From positions 62,001 to 126,000 of the forward strand of contig NZ_JBJDSB010000003.1 in NCBI RefSeq assembly GCF_044987625.1: a stretch of 64,000 nt of DNA. The letters run 5' to 3'. The notes beneath the pieces are model-generated. The model was not told the DNA's origin, did no database searches, and saw nothing but the letters and a program-made list of their open reading frames with translations. The translations under genes and the position numbers were made by a program. Source of the DNA: Desulfobaculum sp044987625. Lineage in GTDB: Bacteria; Desulfobacterota; Desulfovibrionia; Desulfovibrionales; Desulfovibrionaceae. This document shows, piece by piece, positions 46,053 through 53,312 of the stretch; the first letter of the stretch is position 1; every line of letters begins with the position of its first letter.

Positions 46053-46532
46053 ATGTCTCGATTGATTGCCGCGCTGGAGCGCCTCTCCGTGGGAGGGGCG
46101 CTTCTGTCCGCAGTATTTATGGGCCTGACGGTCCTGCTTATTGTGGTGGAGATTCTGCTCCGCGCCACCAGCGGAGCGTCCACCTTTGTCGCCAGCGAGT
46201 ACAGTGGGTATTTTCTGGTGGCCATTGTGGTCTTTGGGCTGGGCTTCACCCTGAAGGAGGAAGCCCATATCCGCATCACTTTGCTGCATTCGCGCCTTTC
46301 CGCGCGGTGGCGCAAGGTGGTGGATGTGGTGGTGGCCCTGACCTCCATGGCCCTGACCATGTATATCCTCGTCTACTCCGTTCAGCTCGTTTACGAGACG
46401 TATTCCCTTGAAATGACGGCAGACACCATTTCCGAGACGCCGCTGTGGATTCCGCAGTGCGCCATTCCCTTGGGGTTGGCGGTCTTTTTGCTGCAATTTG
46501 TGGCGTTTATCGCCGGGAGGGTGCGAAAATAA
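46053..46532 (+). CDS. dctQ: TRAP transporter small membrane subunit
   Basis: A 159-residue protein with four predicted membrane helices (GALLSAVFMGLTVLLIVVEILL; GYFLVAIVVFGLGFTL; VVDVVVALTSMALTMYILVYSVQL; QCAIPLGLAVFLLQFVAFIAG). DctQ helps the large subunit DctM move solute using a sodium gradient. AGAAGGA lies before ATG 46053, ten bases after dctP. Confidence 0.93.
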   Translation: MSRLIAALERLSVGGALLSAVFMGLTVLLIVVEILLRATSGASTFVASEYSGYFLVAIVVFGLGFTLKEEAHIRITLLHSRLSARWRKVVDVVVALTSMALTMYILVYSVQLVYETYSLEMTADTISETPLWIPQCAIPLGLAVFLLQFVAFIAGRVRK

Positions 46533-47860
46533 TTTCCGATCCGCTTCTTCTGGCCGTGGCCGTTATGGCCGTGATGATGATTCTGCTCCTGTCCAGTAAA
46601 TGGATTGGGTTTTCGCTGTTCGCCTCGGGTGTCGCGGGAATGCTGCTCTTTGAGGTGCATCTGCCGCCCACCATTTCCATATGGGACAAAATAGGCGACC
46701 TGCTCGCCAACTCCGTGTGGAATTCCCTGAACTCGTGGGCGCTGACGGCGCTGCCCCTGTTCATCCTGATGGGTGAGATTCTTTACAGAACGGCCATCTC
46801 CACGCGCCTGCTCAATGGCCTTGTTCCGTGGCTGTCCGGGGTGCCCGGACGTTTGTATCATATCAATGTGGTGGCGTGTTCGCTGTTTGCGGCCGTATCT
46901 GGCTCCAGCGCGGCAACCACCGCCACCGTCGGAAAGATCACTCTCAGCGAACTCACGCGCCGGGGCTACCGCAAAAGCCTCGCCATCGGCTCCCTTGCCG
47001 GGGCCGGGACGCTGGGGTTCCTCATTCCGCCAAGCCTCATCATGATCATCTACGGCGTGCTGTCGGATACATCCATCGGCAAGCTGTTCATTGCCGGGGT
47101 CATTCCCGGTGTGGTGCTGGCGACCATGTATTCCGTCTACATTGTGGCGCGTGCCAAGATGGACCCGGATGCCATCCCCGGTGAGGATGAAACCTACACA
47201 TGGGCGGACCGCTTCGCGGCCCTGCGCGACCTTGTTCCGGTGTTTGGCCTCATTGTGCTGGTGCTTGGCGGCATCTATGTGGGGCTGACCACGCCCACCG
47301 AGGCTGCGGCCATCGGTGTGGTGGGCGCGCTGGGGCTTGCGCTGTATTTCCGTAACCTCACGTGGGCGAATTTGCAGCAGGCTCTGCTGTCCGCCGTAAA
47401 GACCAGCGGCATGATTTGCTTCATCATCGCTGGCGCGGCGTTTTTGTCGCAGGTGGTGGGCTTTGTGGGCATTGCCCGCGCCATCAGCACCAGCATTGCG
47501 GACCTGAATCTGTCCCCGTACACGTTGATATTGGTGCTGGGCCTGATGTATCTGTTCCTCGGCATGATTTTGGACGGCATTTCCATTGTGGTCATGACGC
47601 TGCCCATCGTGCTGCCCATTGTGCAGAGCGCCGGGTTCGAGGCGCTGTGGTTCGGCATCTTTGTAGTGTTTATGGTGGAGCTGTCGCAGATTACGCCGCC
47701 GGTGGGCTTTTCCATCTTCGTCATTCAGCACATCGCCAAGGAGGACGTGAGAACAATCCTCAAGGCGACGTTCCCGTTCTTCTGCATCATGGTCATTATG
47801 GTGATATTGGTGACGGTGTTCCCGGACATTGTCTTCTTCCTGCCGCGGCATATGATGTAG
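46529..47860 (+). CDS. dctM: TRAP transporter large permease subunit (apparent ATA start)
   Basis: A ~443-residue permease with about 12 helices, such as LLAVAVMAVMMILLLSSKWIGFSLFASG, GSSAATTATVGKITLSELTRRGY, GTLGFLIPPSLIMIIYGVLSD and ITPPVGFSIFVIQHIA. The family start should be near residue ISDPLLLA. A perfect GGAGG at 46516-46520 is followed eight bases later by ATA at 46529, which overlaps the dctQ stop TAA exactly as ATGA usually does. No ATG or GTG occurs there. GTG 46445 and ATG 46565 are in frame but poorly placed. The gene body is certain; the start is not. Confidence 0.85.
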   Translation: MISDPLLLAVAVMAVMMILLLSSKWIGFSLFASGVAGMLLFEVHLPPTISIWDKIGDLLANSVWNSLNSWALTALPLFILMGEILYRTAISTRLLNGLVPWLSGVPGRLYHINVVACSLFAAVSGSSAATTATVGKITLSELTRRGYRKSLAIGSLAGAGTLGFLIPPSLIMIIYGVLSDTSIGKLFIAGVIPGVVLATMYSVYIVARAKMDPDAIPGEDETYTWADRFAALRDLVPVFGLIVLVLGGIYVGLTTPTEAAAIGVVGALGLALYFRNLTWANLQQALLSAVKTSGMICFIIAGAAFLSQVVGFVGIARAISTSIADLNLSPYTLILVLGLMYLFLGMILDGISIVVMTLPIVLPIVQSAGFEALWFGIFVVFMVELSQITPPVGFSIFVIQHIAKEDVRTILKATFPFFCIMVIMVILVTVFPDIVFFLPRHMM

Positions 47861-47887
47861 CCGTCTGGCCGGAGTGTGCCCAAAACG

Positions 47888-47923
47888 AAGCCCCCGTGTC
47901 CGTTTGTGATGCGGGGGCTTTTT
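47888..47923 (+). terminator. Rho-independent terminator of the TRAP operon
   Basis: Stem AAGCCCCCG / CGGGGGCTT with a 15-base loop and five Ts, 27 bases after the dctM stop. Confidence 0.9.
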
Positions 47924-47941
47924 GGTGGGTGTGTGGCGGGG

Positions 47942-49438
47942 TTAGTCCGCGGTGGCGATGGTGTTGCCGCCACGCTTTTTGGCGCTGAGCATGGCCGCGT
48001 GAGTGCGGTCCAGCAGGGCCTGGGCTGTGGAGTCTTCATCGGCAAGCTCTGCAACGCCTATGCTTATGGTGGCGCCAAGTTCCACCCCCGCGCATTTGAA
48101 CGCTGTGGTCTCCGTGCGCTCGCGGTGCTGCTCCGCCGAGGCGTACGCGCCGTCAAGGGGTGTGCCGGGGAGCAGGATGCCGAATTCGTTGCCGCTGAGG
48201 CGGGCAACGGTGTCGGTCTTGCGGCTGTTGCGGGCGATGGAAGAGGCTAGTTGCTTGAGCAGCGCGTCACCCGTGCCATGCCCGTGCTGGGTGTTGACCT
48301 TCGAGAAGTCGTCAATGTCAAAAATGATGCACGACAGCGGCGTCCCGTAGCGCACGGCGCGGTTGTATTCGCGCTGGGCAAAGTCCATGAATGTTGGGCG
48401 GTTGTAGACGTGGGTGAGTTGGTCTTTGGTGCTCATGTCCGACAGCGACCCCGCGCACCGGGCAAAGACGGCGGCGCTACGTACGTGCCAGACGCACGAG
48501 GTCAGCACAAGGAGCGCCGCGCAGATGCCGAGGATGATGTAGGGCGTGAGCGAGGTGTACAGCGGGGCGTCCACGCTGGAAGTGGGCTGGACGGCAAAGG
48601 CGACCAGCGGCGCATCGCGCAGTTCAGTGACGGCCACGAACCGATCGTTGCCGTCCAGCGGCGATTCCACAACAAAGGGCGATTCCGGGATTCTGTGGTG
48701 GGCGGTGATGTTTTGGTGCTCCAGCAGCATGCTGGTGCTGGCCTGGGTCTCGGGCAGGGAAAAGACGGTTTTGCCGTCCTGCCCCAGTATGCCAATGCTT
48801 TGGCCGTCCGGGATGGCCATGTCGGCAAAGGTGTCCTCCAGCGCCTTGATGGAGACGATGGCGACGATGATGTTTTCAATATTGCCGCCCGGGGCGCGCA
48901 TGGCGATGCTGGTTCCGATGAAGCGGCGGCCGCTGACGCGGGACTTCAGCGGGGTGCCGACAAAAAGACCCTTGTGCCCGTGGGTCAGGTGCGCGGAGGC
49001 GTAGTCGCGGTCTTGCACGTAGGGCGGGGAGCCGGTTTGCGTCCAGTGGGTGATGTGTCCGCGTTTGTCGAGCACCATCATATCCAGCAGGTAGGGCAGG
49101 TTCTCCTTGCGCCGTTTGAGGAGCGAGATGATTTCCTGCCGGGTGGCGTTGCCGTCATTCTCCAGCGCGCTGATGGTGTCGCGTACGCCGATAAGAACCT
49201 GCCGCGTGCTGAGAAAGGCTCTGTTCGTCTCAATGGCGACAACGTGGGAGCGGTGGGCAAGGCGGGCGAGGGTGGAGTCGATAAGGTGCTGTTTTTCAGC
49301 GTTGGCCGCGTAGGCAAGGATGAGGGCGAGGAGCACAAAGATGGCGGCGGAGAGGAGGAGCGCACACACAACGGCGCGCTGCGACGTTTCAGGCGCATGC
49401 GGCTGTGCGGCAGGAGCATCGTGTGGGACTTTTTCCAT
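47942..49438 (-). CDS. Membrane Cache-GGDEF protein with degenerate GGDEF motif
   Basis: A ~498-residue protein. TM1 (VVCALLLSAAIFVLLALILAYAA), a periplasmic Cache-like sensor (about 45-290), TM2 (LTPYIILGICAALLVLTSCVW) and a GGDEF domain (about 330-495: DQLTHVYNRPTFMDFAQREY, IIFDIDDFSKVNTQHGHGTGDALL). The signature loop reads RLSGNEFGILLP, SGNEF instead of GG(D/E)EF, so catalysis is doubtful. It may be a c-di-GMP or GTP receptor. ATG 49438 (MEKVPHD) is chosen; an in-frame GTG at 49453 is possible. Confidence 0.85.
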   Translation of the reverse strand: MEKVPHDAPAAQPHAPETSQRAVVCALLLSAAIFVLLALILAYAANAEKQHLIDSTLARLAHRSHVVAIETNRAFLSTRQVLIGVRDTISALENDGNATRQEIISLLKRRKENLPYLLDMMVLDKRGHITHWTQTGSPPYVQDRDYASAHLTHGHKGLFVGTPLKSRVSGRRFIGTSIAMRAPGGNIENIIVAIVSIKALEDTFADMAIPDGQSIGILGQDGKTVFSLPETQASTSMLLEHQNITAHHRIPESPFVVESPLDGNDRFVAVTELRDAPLVAFAVQPTSSVDAPLYTSLTPYIILGICAALLVLTSCVWHVRSAAVFARCAGSLSDMSTKDQLTHVYNRPTFMDFAQREYNRAVRYGTPLSCIIFDIDDFSKVNTQHGHGTGDALLKQLASSIARNSRKTDTVARLSGNEFGILLPGTPLDGAYASAEQHRERTETTAFKCAGVELGATISIGVAELADEDSTAQALLDRTHAAMLSAKKRGGNTIATAD

Positions 49439-49652
49439 CACGTCTTCGTCCACCGTGCAAGGAGTTGACCGGTATGTCAGAGACCCTCAGTTGTCCTTGT
49501 ATTGTATGGATGGACAGGGAAACTGTAAACCTTCGCCCTCGCGGGAGCGCGTACAGGTGCTAACCTGCTCCATTTCTTCACGAAAGGGTGCGTTGGCGGG
49601 AGTCGCGGCGTCCTCCTTGGGCGTTTGGGGTGGCGCGCGCAATGAGCGGGCG

Positions 49653-50342
49653 CTATCCGCCGAAGAGGACGGTCAGTATCACCACAAGGACCAGCGACGG
49701 AAGAAGGTTTGAGAGGCGGATGCGCTTGATGTCCAGCACGGTGAGGCCGATGCCAAGGATGAGAATGCCGCCGGTGGCCGTCAATTGGGTGATGATGGGG
49801 TCCGAGAACCAGCCCTGAAGCGCGCTGGCAAGCAGGGTCAGCCCGTACTGAAAGATGAACAGCGGAATCACCGAGAACAGGACGCCAACGCCAAAGGTGG
49901 CGGCAAGAACGATGGCGGCAAATCCGTCGAGCATGGATTTGGTCAGCAGTAGGGTGGGGTCGCCGCGCAGGCCCTCGTCAAATGCGCCGATAATGGTCAT
50001 GGACCCGACGCAAAACAGTAAAAATGCGGTGATGAGGCCGTCAATGAACAGGTCGTTCTTGGAGCCGACGCGTTTTTTGATTGCTCCGCCGAAGTTTTCA
50101 AAGAGGGTTTCCAACTTGCACAGCTCGCCAATGATGCCGCCAATGACAAGGCTGAAGATAATGGGGAGCGGATTGGTCATCTTGAGCGCCATACTCATGC
50201 CAAGGACCAACGTGAAGAGTCCAAGACCCTGAAAGACGATGCTCCGGATATTCTCCGGCATGCGGGTGCTGATTATGAGGCCGGCTGTGCCGCCTGCAAG
50301 AACTGCTGCAACGTTGATGAGGGTGCCTGTTGGAATAATCAT
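49653..50342 (-). CDS. DUF554-family membrane protein
   Basis: A 229-residue integral membrane protein with about six to seven helices, starting MIIPTGTLINVAAVLAGGTAGLIISTRMP, a DUF554 (YqgA/YdfK-like) N-terminus. Further recognisable parts are GLGLFTLVLGMSMALKMTNPLPIIFSLVIGGIIGEL and FIDGLITAFLLFCVGSMTIIGAFDEGL. The family has no firmly known role. The upstream region lacks a clear Shine-Dalgarno site, and a minus-strand terminator-like hairpin lies ~250 bases upstream (50594-50641). Confidence 0.88.
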   Translation of the reverse strand: MIIPTGTLINVAAVLAGGTAGLIISTRMPENIRSIVFQGLGLFTLVLGMSMALKMTNPLPIIFSLVIGGIIGELCKLETLFENFGGAIKKRVGSKNDLFIDGLITAFLLFCVGSMTIIGAFDEGLRGDPTLLLTKSMLDGFAAIVLAATFGVGVLFSVIPLFIFQYGLTLLASALQGWFSDPIITQLTATGGILILGIGLTVLDIKRIRLSNLLPSLVLVVILTVLFGG

Positions 50343-50593
50343 GGGGCCATGTTGTAGTGGAAAATAAGAGAGGATACAAGAAGGAACTCGGCGCGCCGCA
50401 GTGTTTTGTGCCGAAGACTGCGGCGCGTTGCCTCTGGGCTGCGCATGTTGACCATTCTTGCACGCAGCGGCAGGGAATCGCTGCTTTTGATGGGGGGCGT
50501 AGGCGCGGGGCGCGGCAGGAAGGCGGTAAGGATTAGGGGGGGGCGACGCGGCAGGAGGCGCGCGGCGTGGCGCGCATGACGAATTGGCTTGAC

Positions 50594-50641
50594 GAAAAAG
50601 CAAGGGCTTCATAGTGAACCCCGGGGGGTGCAAGCCCTTGC
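50594..50641 (-). terminator. Orphan minus-strand terminator or attenuator
   Basis: Perfect 10-bp arms GCAAGGGCTT / AAGCCCTTGC around 22 bases, followed on the minus strand by TTTTT. No minus-strand gene lies immediately upstream, so it either ends a short transcript or attenuates the DUF554 leader. Confidence 0.6.
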
Positions 50642-50667
50642 GTAGGACCACGTTCCCGAAATGGCGG

Positions 50668-50673
50668 TATAAT
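50668..50673 (+). promoter_or_regulatory. -10 element of the MarR-like gene
   Basis: Perfect TATAAT 23 bases before the ATG. No good -35 hexamer at 16-18 bases upstream, which suggests activation or a weak promoter. The leader is very short. Confidence 0.5.
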
Positions 50674-50695
50674 CCTTTGCGCCGGAAGGCCTCTG

Positions 50696-51082
50696 ATGAA
50701 TGCAAACAACCTGATAAACCTGCAAAAAATACTCGCCGCGGTGGAGGAACTCCGCCGTGAGGCCGGTGAAACCATGCCCTCGCACCAGATGGCCGCGTTT
50801 TTGTACATTGCGGCGTCTGGCGGGTGCTCCATGGCCGCGCTTGCGGAATTCCTTGGCATGGCGCAGTCCACGGCCTCGCGCACGGTAACCACCCTCGGCC
50901 CGCGCCACGCAACCATCAAGGAGCGCCCGGGCTACGACCTCATCACCGCAGAAGAGGACCCCCGCGAACGCCGCCGCAAAAACCTGCGCCTGACCACGAA
51001 GGGCAAGGCGTTGGCAACGCGCTTGTCAAAAATTATAGGTGATGACAAAAAGATACAAGGTGATGGCGCGATTAACGCTTGA
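50696..51082 (+). CDS. MarR-like winged-helix regulator
   Basis: A 128-residue protein. The core HQMAAFLYIAASGGCSMAALAEFLGMAQSTASRTVTTL is a winged helix-turn-helix like MarR or single-domain phage-type regulators. A wing-like stretch RPGYDLITAEEDPRERRRKNLRLTTKGKALATRL follows, matching MarR 'LT.KG' endings. GGAAGG precedes ATG 50696. It is shorter than usual MarR proteins and lacks the long N-terminal dimer helix. It lies between DUF554 (divergent) and tRNA-Leu; targets are unknown. Confidence 0.75.
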   Translation: MNANNLINLQKILAAVEELRREAGETMPSHQMAAFLYIAASGGCSMAALAEFLGMAQSTASRTVTTLGPRHATIKERPGYDLITAEEDPRERRRKNLRLTTKGKALATRLSKIIGDDKKIQGDGAINA

Positions 51083-51106
51083 CCACGCGCCGCGCATCAT
51101 ATAAAT
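51079..51106 (+). promoter_or_regulatory. Probable promoter of tRNA-Leu
   Basis: TTGACC at 51079-51084 and TATAAA at 51100-51105 (15-base spacer; ATAAAT at 16). The -35 box overlaps the stop of the MarR-like gene. The tRNA begins ~75 bases downstream. Confidence 0.5.
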
Positions 51107-51182
51107 GCCAGTCCCAGCCGCTGAGGACACTCTCCCAGACGGCACTTTTCCCCATACCTTGGCCCACGCCAAGGACCAATAT

Positions 51183-51269
51183 GGCCGGGTGGTGAAATTG
51201 GTAGACACGCCGGACTCAAAATCCGGTTCCAGCGATGGAGTAAGGGTTCGAATCCCTTCCCGGCTACCA
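51183..51269 (+). tRNA. tRNA-Leu (anticodon CAA)
   Basis: An 87-base cloverleaf with encoded CCA. Acceptor GGCCGGG / CCCGGCT (first pair G-T), anticodon stem CCGGA/TCCGG with loop CTCAAAA giving anticodon CAA, a long class II variable arm (TTCCAGCGATGGAGT) and T arm AAGGG-TTCGAAT-CCCTT. It reads UUG codons. Confidence 0.97.
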
Positions 51270-51281
51270 CAAGTATATCAA

Positions 51282-51320
51282 GGGTTTACGACGATTTGAG
51301 CAATCGACGTGAACCCTTTT
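51282..51320 (+). terminator. Terminator hairpin after tRNA-Leu
   Basis: Fourteen-base arms GGGTTTACGACGAT / ATCGACGTGAACCC (12 of 14 paired) with loop TTGAGCA, followed by TTTTCTTTT. Confidence 0.75.
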
Positions 51321-51513
51321 CTTTTGCCCAAATTCATTCCAGTCCCATAAGAGTCCCACATCTGTCCCCCAACTGTCCCCCATTTTTGAGGCAATGGGGG
51401 CCTTCCATTGTCTTTGGTCCATCGCCCGCCAGTTTGTATTCTCGAAGAGTGCTGCTGTGAGATGAGAGATTTTTTGTACGAAAAGGAAGGAGAGAGAGGG
51501 CGGGGTTGTGGAG

Positions 51514-51552
51514 CGGCCCTGTGGCGAGCGTTGTGGGCCACAGGGCCGTTTT
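51514..51552 (+). terminator. Second hairpin plus T-run downstream of tRNA-Leu
   Basis: Perfect 12-bp stem CGGCCCTGTGGC / GCCACAGGGCCG, 11-base loop, then TTTT on the plus strand. On the minus strand, where the antiporter gene ends 19 bases away, no T-run follows. A CCTAGGGGCCCTAGG palindrome covers the antiporter stop codon beside it. Confidence 0.7.
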
Positions 51553-51570
51553 GTTATGCGCCTAGGGCCC

Positions 51571-52551
51571 CTAGGTGGTTGTGGCGACCACGGAGCGGAT
51601 GAGCCATGCGGTGTAGGCTGCGTAGACGAGGACGAGGGTTGTTCCTTCAATGCGGTTGATTCTGCCGGGGCGGTTCCAGAAGCCGTAGCCGAGGATGAAC
51701 AGGGACGCGGTGAGGCCGCCCATAAGGAGCATGTCTCGGGTGAGCGTCTCCGGCGCCACGGCAAAGGGGTGGATGGATCCGGCGATGCCGACCACGGCCA
51801 GCGTGTTAAAGAGGTTGGAGCCGATGACGTTGCCGAGGGCGATGTCGTGTTCGCCTTTTCGCGCAGCGATAACCGACGACGCCAGCTCCGGCAGTGAGGT
51901 GCCGATAGCGACGATGGTCAGGCCGATGACCATGTCGCTGACGCCGAAGACGCGCGCGATATCAACAGCGCCCCAGACAAGCAGGCGTGAGCTGGCGATG
52001 AGCAGTACAAGGCCGCAGACAAGCCAAAAAACCGCGCGTGCGAGGGGCATATGTTTTTCATGGCCCTGCGCGGCGATTTCGTCGCCGAGGGCGTCTGGCT
52101 TGCGCCTCATCCCTTGGACAATGGTCCACGTCATCAGCAGGGCGAAGACGGCAAGCAGAATGGCGGCGTCTTGCCGCGAGATGGAGAAGTCTAGAATCAG
52201 CGCGGCGCTGAGCAAGGTGACGGCCAGAAGGAGAGGCAGCTCTTTACGCAGCACCGTAGACTGCACCCGGATGGGGTGAATGAGCGCCGTAACGCCCAGA
52301 ATCAGCGCGATGTTGGCGATATTTGAGCCATAGGCGTTGCCGAGGGCAATGCCCGGACTGCCTTGAACCGCCGCGAGGGCGGAGACCACCATCTCTGGCG
52401 CTGACGTACCAAATCCGACGATAATCATACCAATGAGCAGCGGTGGCATGCCGAAATGGCGTGCAGTTGCAGCTGCACCTTCCACAAAGCGGTCCGCACT
52501 CCAAACAAGCAGTGCAAGGCCGCAGACCAAAGCGAAAAGTGCCAGTTCCAT
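51571..52551 (-). CDS. Calcium/sodium antiporter (CaCA family, YrbG-like)
   Basis: A 326-residue membrane antiporter with two repeats of five helices. Both alpha-repeats are seen: IIVGFGTSAPEMVVSALAAVQG...GNAYGSNIANIALILG and LTIVAIGTSLPELASSVIAARKGEHDIALGNVIGSNLFNTL. The paired GTS(A/L)PE motifs carry the ion-binding glutamates. It exchanges Ca2+ for Na+ or H+. I use ATG 52551 with AAGGA seven bases upstream. Confidence 0.94.
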   Translation of the reverse strand: MELALFALVCGLALLVWSADRFVEGAAATARHFGMPPLLIGMIIVGFGTSAPEMVVSALAAVQGSPGIALGNAYGSNIANIALILGVTALIHPIRVQSTVLRKELPLLLAVTLLSAALILDFSISRQDAAILLAVFALLMTWTIVQGMRRKPDALGDEIAAQGHEKHMPLARAVFWLVCGLVLLIASSRLLVWGAVDIARVFGVSDMVIGLTIVAIGTSLPELASSVIAARKGEHDIALGNVIGSNLFNTLAVVGIAGSIHPFAVAPETLTRDMLLMGGLTASLFILGYGFWNRPGRINRIEGTTLVLVYAAYTAWLIRSVVATTT

Positions 52552-52951
52552 TCGATGTTCCTTATCGATGTGTTGCATGTGAGGCGGTGTGACTGATGGC
52601 TTTGTAGCGGCAATGGCCGGTACGGGCGTGCGGCGTCAGCCTTGGGTGAAGGCGTGTTGTGGGCGCACCATGTATGCACGGTGGCCGGGCCACCATTGCC
52701 GTGAGCCGTCAGGGAGGGAATTCATCCCTTAGGATGGAGCTATAGCGAAATGCGTGTTGGGGCTCAAGCGTGGTGTTGGGTGAGATAAAAAGAAAATGAG
52801 CTAATGAAATAGAAGTGTTGCCCTTTTGAGGCTTGAGCCAGAGAAAAGAGCCTCTTGTGCGTGATACGTCGCGTTTGTATATTATAATTTGAGGTGCGTG
52901 TGTTGTGTGAAGAGTTAATGGATGAAACTCAATGAATTGAGGGGGGCAGTT
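52552..52951. other. 400-base gap, AT-rich on the right
   Basis: No gene recognised. From about 52730 the base composition drops to a clearly AT-rich stretch, unlike flanking genes, and stays so through the small gene that follows. No repeats or attachment-site duplication were found here by eye. Confidence 0.5.
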
Positions 52952-53218
52952 ATGGAAATTCGTTGTCAAAAGTGCGGGCATACGGAGGAAACTACGCTTG
53001 GCTTTTTTGTAAGTCTCATAGGTGGTGCCATGCCATTAGGAGGGTTCTGGGCTTGGACTGCGTATATTTTTGCAGGCACAGGGTTTGCGATGCCGATAGT
53101 TATTGCCATTATAACAGGGGGGGTCGGCTTGCTTGCGTTTAAAAAACAGATTGTAGAGTGGGTAATTAACAAAGGATATACGTGTTCAGGTTGCGGCGCG
53201 ATAGATTGGGATGCCTAG
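52952..53218 (+). CDS. Small zinc-ribbon membrane protein, unknown function
   Basis: An 88-residue protein. It opens MEIRCQKCGHTEETT, has one or two hydrophobic segments (GFFVSLIGGAMPLGGFWAWTAYIFAG; MPIVIAIITGGVGLLAFKK) and closes YTCSGCGAIDWDA. The two CxxC pairs at opposite ends probably form one zinc ribbon on the cytosolic side of a membrane hairpin. GAGGGGGG precedes ATG 52952. The gene is AT-rich compared with its neighbours, which suggests recent transfer. No family is recognised. Confidence 0.7.
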   Translation: MEIRCQKCGHTEETTLGFFVSLIGGAMPLGGFWAWTAYIFAGTGFAMPIVIAIITGGVGLLAFKKQIVEWVINKGYTCSGCGAIDWDA

Positions 53219-53240
53219 CCCTTCCGCCCCTTGAGGGCGC

Positions 53241-53271
53241 AAAAAAGCCCCCGGTTTGTGCCGGGGGCTTT
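53241..53271 (-). terminator. Terminator of the chemoreceptor gene
   Basis: Perfect 10-bp stem AAGCCCCCGG / CCGGGGGCTT; on the minus strand it is followed by TTTTTT. It may also stop the small zinc-ribbon gene on the plus strand, where the T-run is only three. Confidence 0.88.
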
Positions 53272-53312
53272 GGTTGTGGTTGGGGGCGATGGTGTGCCGC
53301 CGGGTGGCGGGG

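Larger units (their letters stand above)
50343..50695. other. 353-base divergent region
   Basis: Between the DUF554 gene and the MarR-like gene. No coding sequence is supported. It holds a minus-strand terminator-like hairpin and, near its right end, a TATAAT element for the MarR-like gene. Confidence 0.5.

Noticed and set aside
51264..51560. Possible integrase remnant or attachment site downstream of tRNA-Leu
   Set aside because: tRNA genes are frequent integration sites, but I found no integrase gene and no repeat of the tRNA 3' end in the window. The sequence is explained by two terminator hairpins and non-coding DNA.
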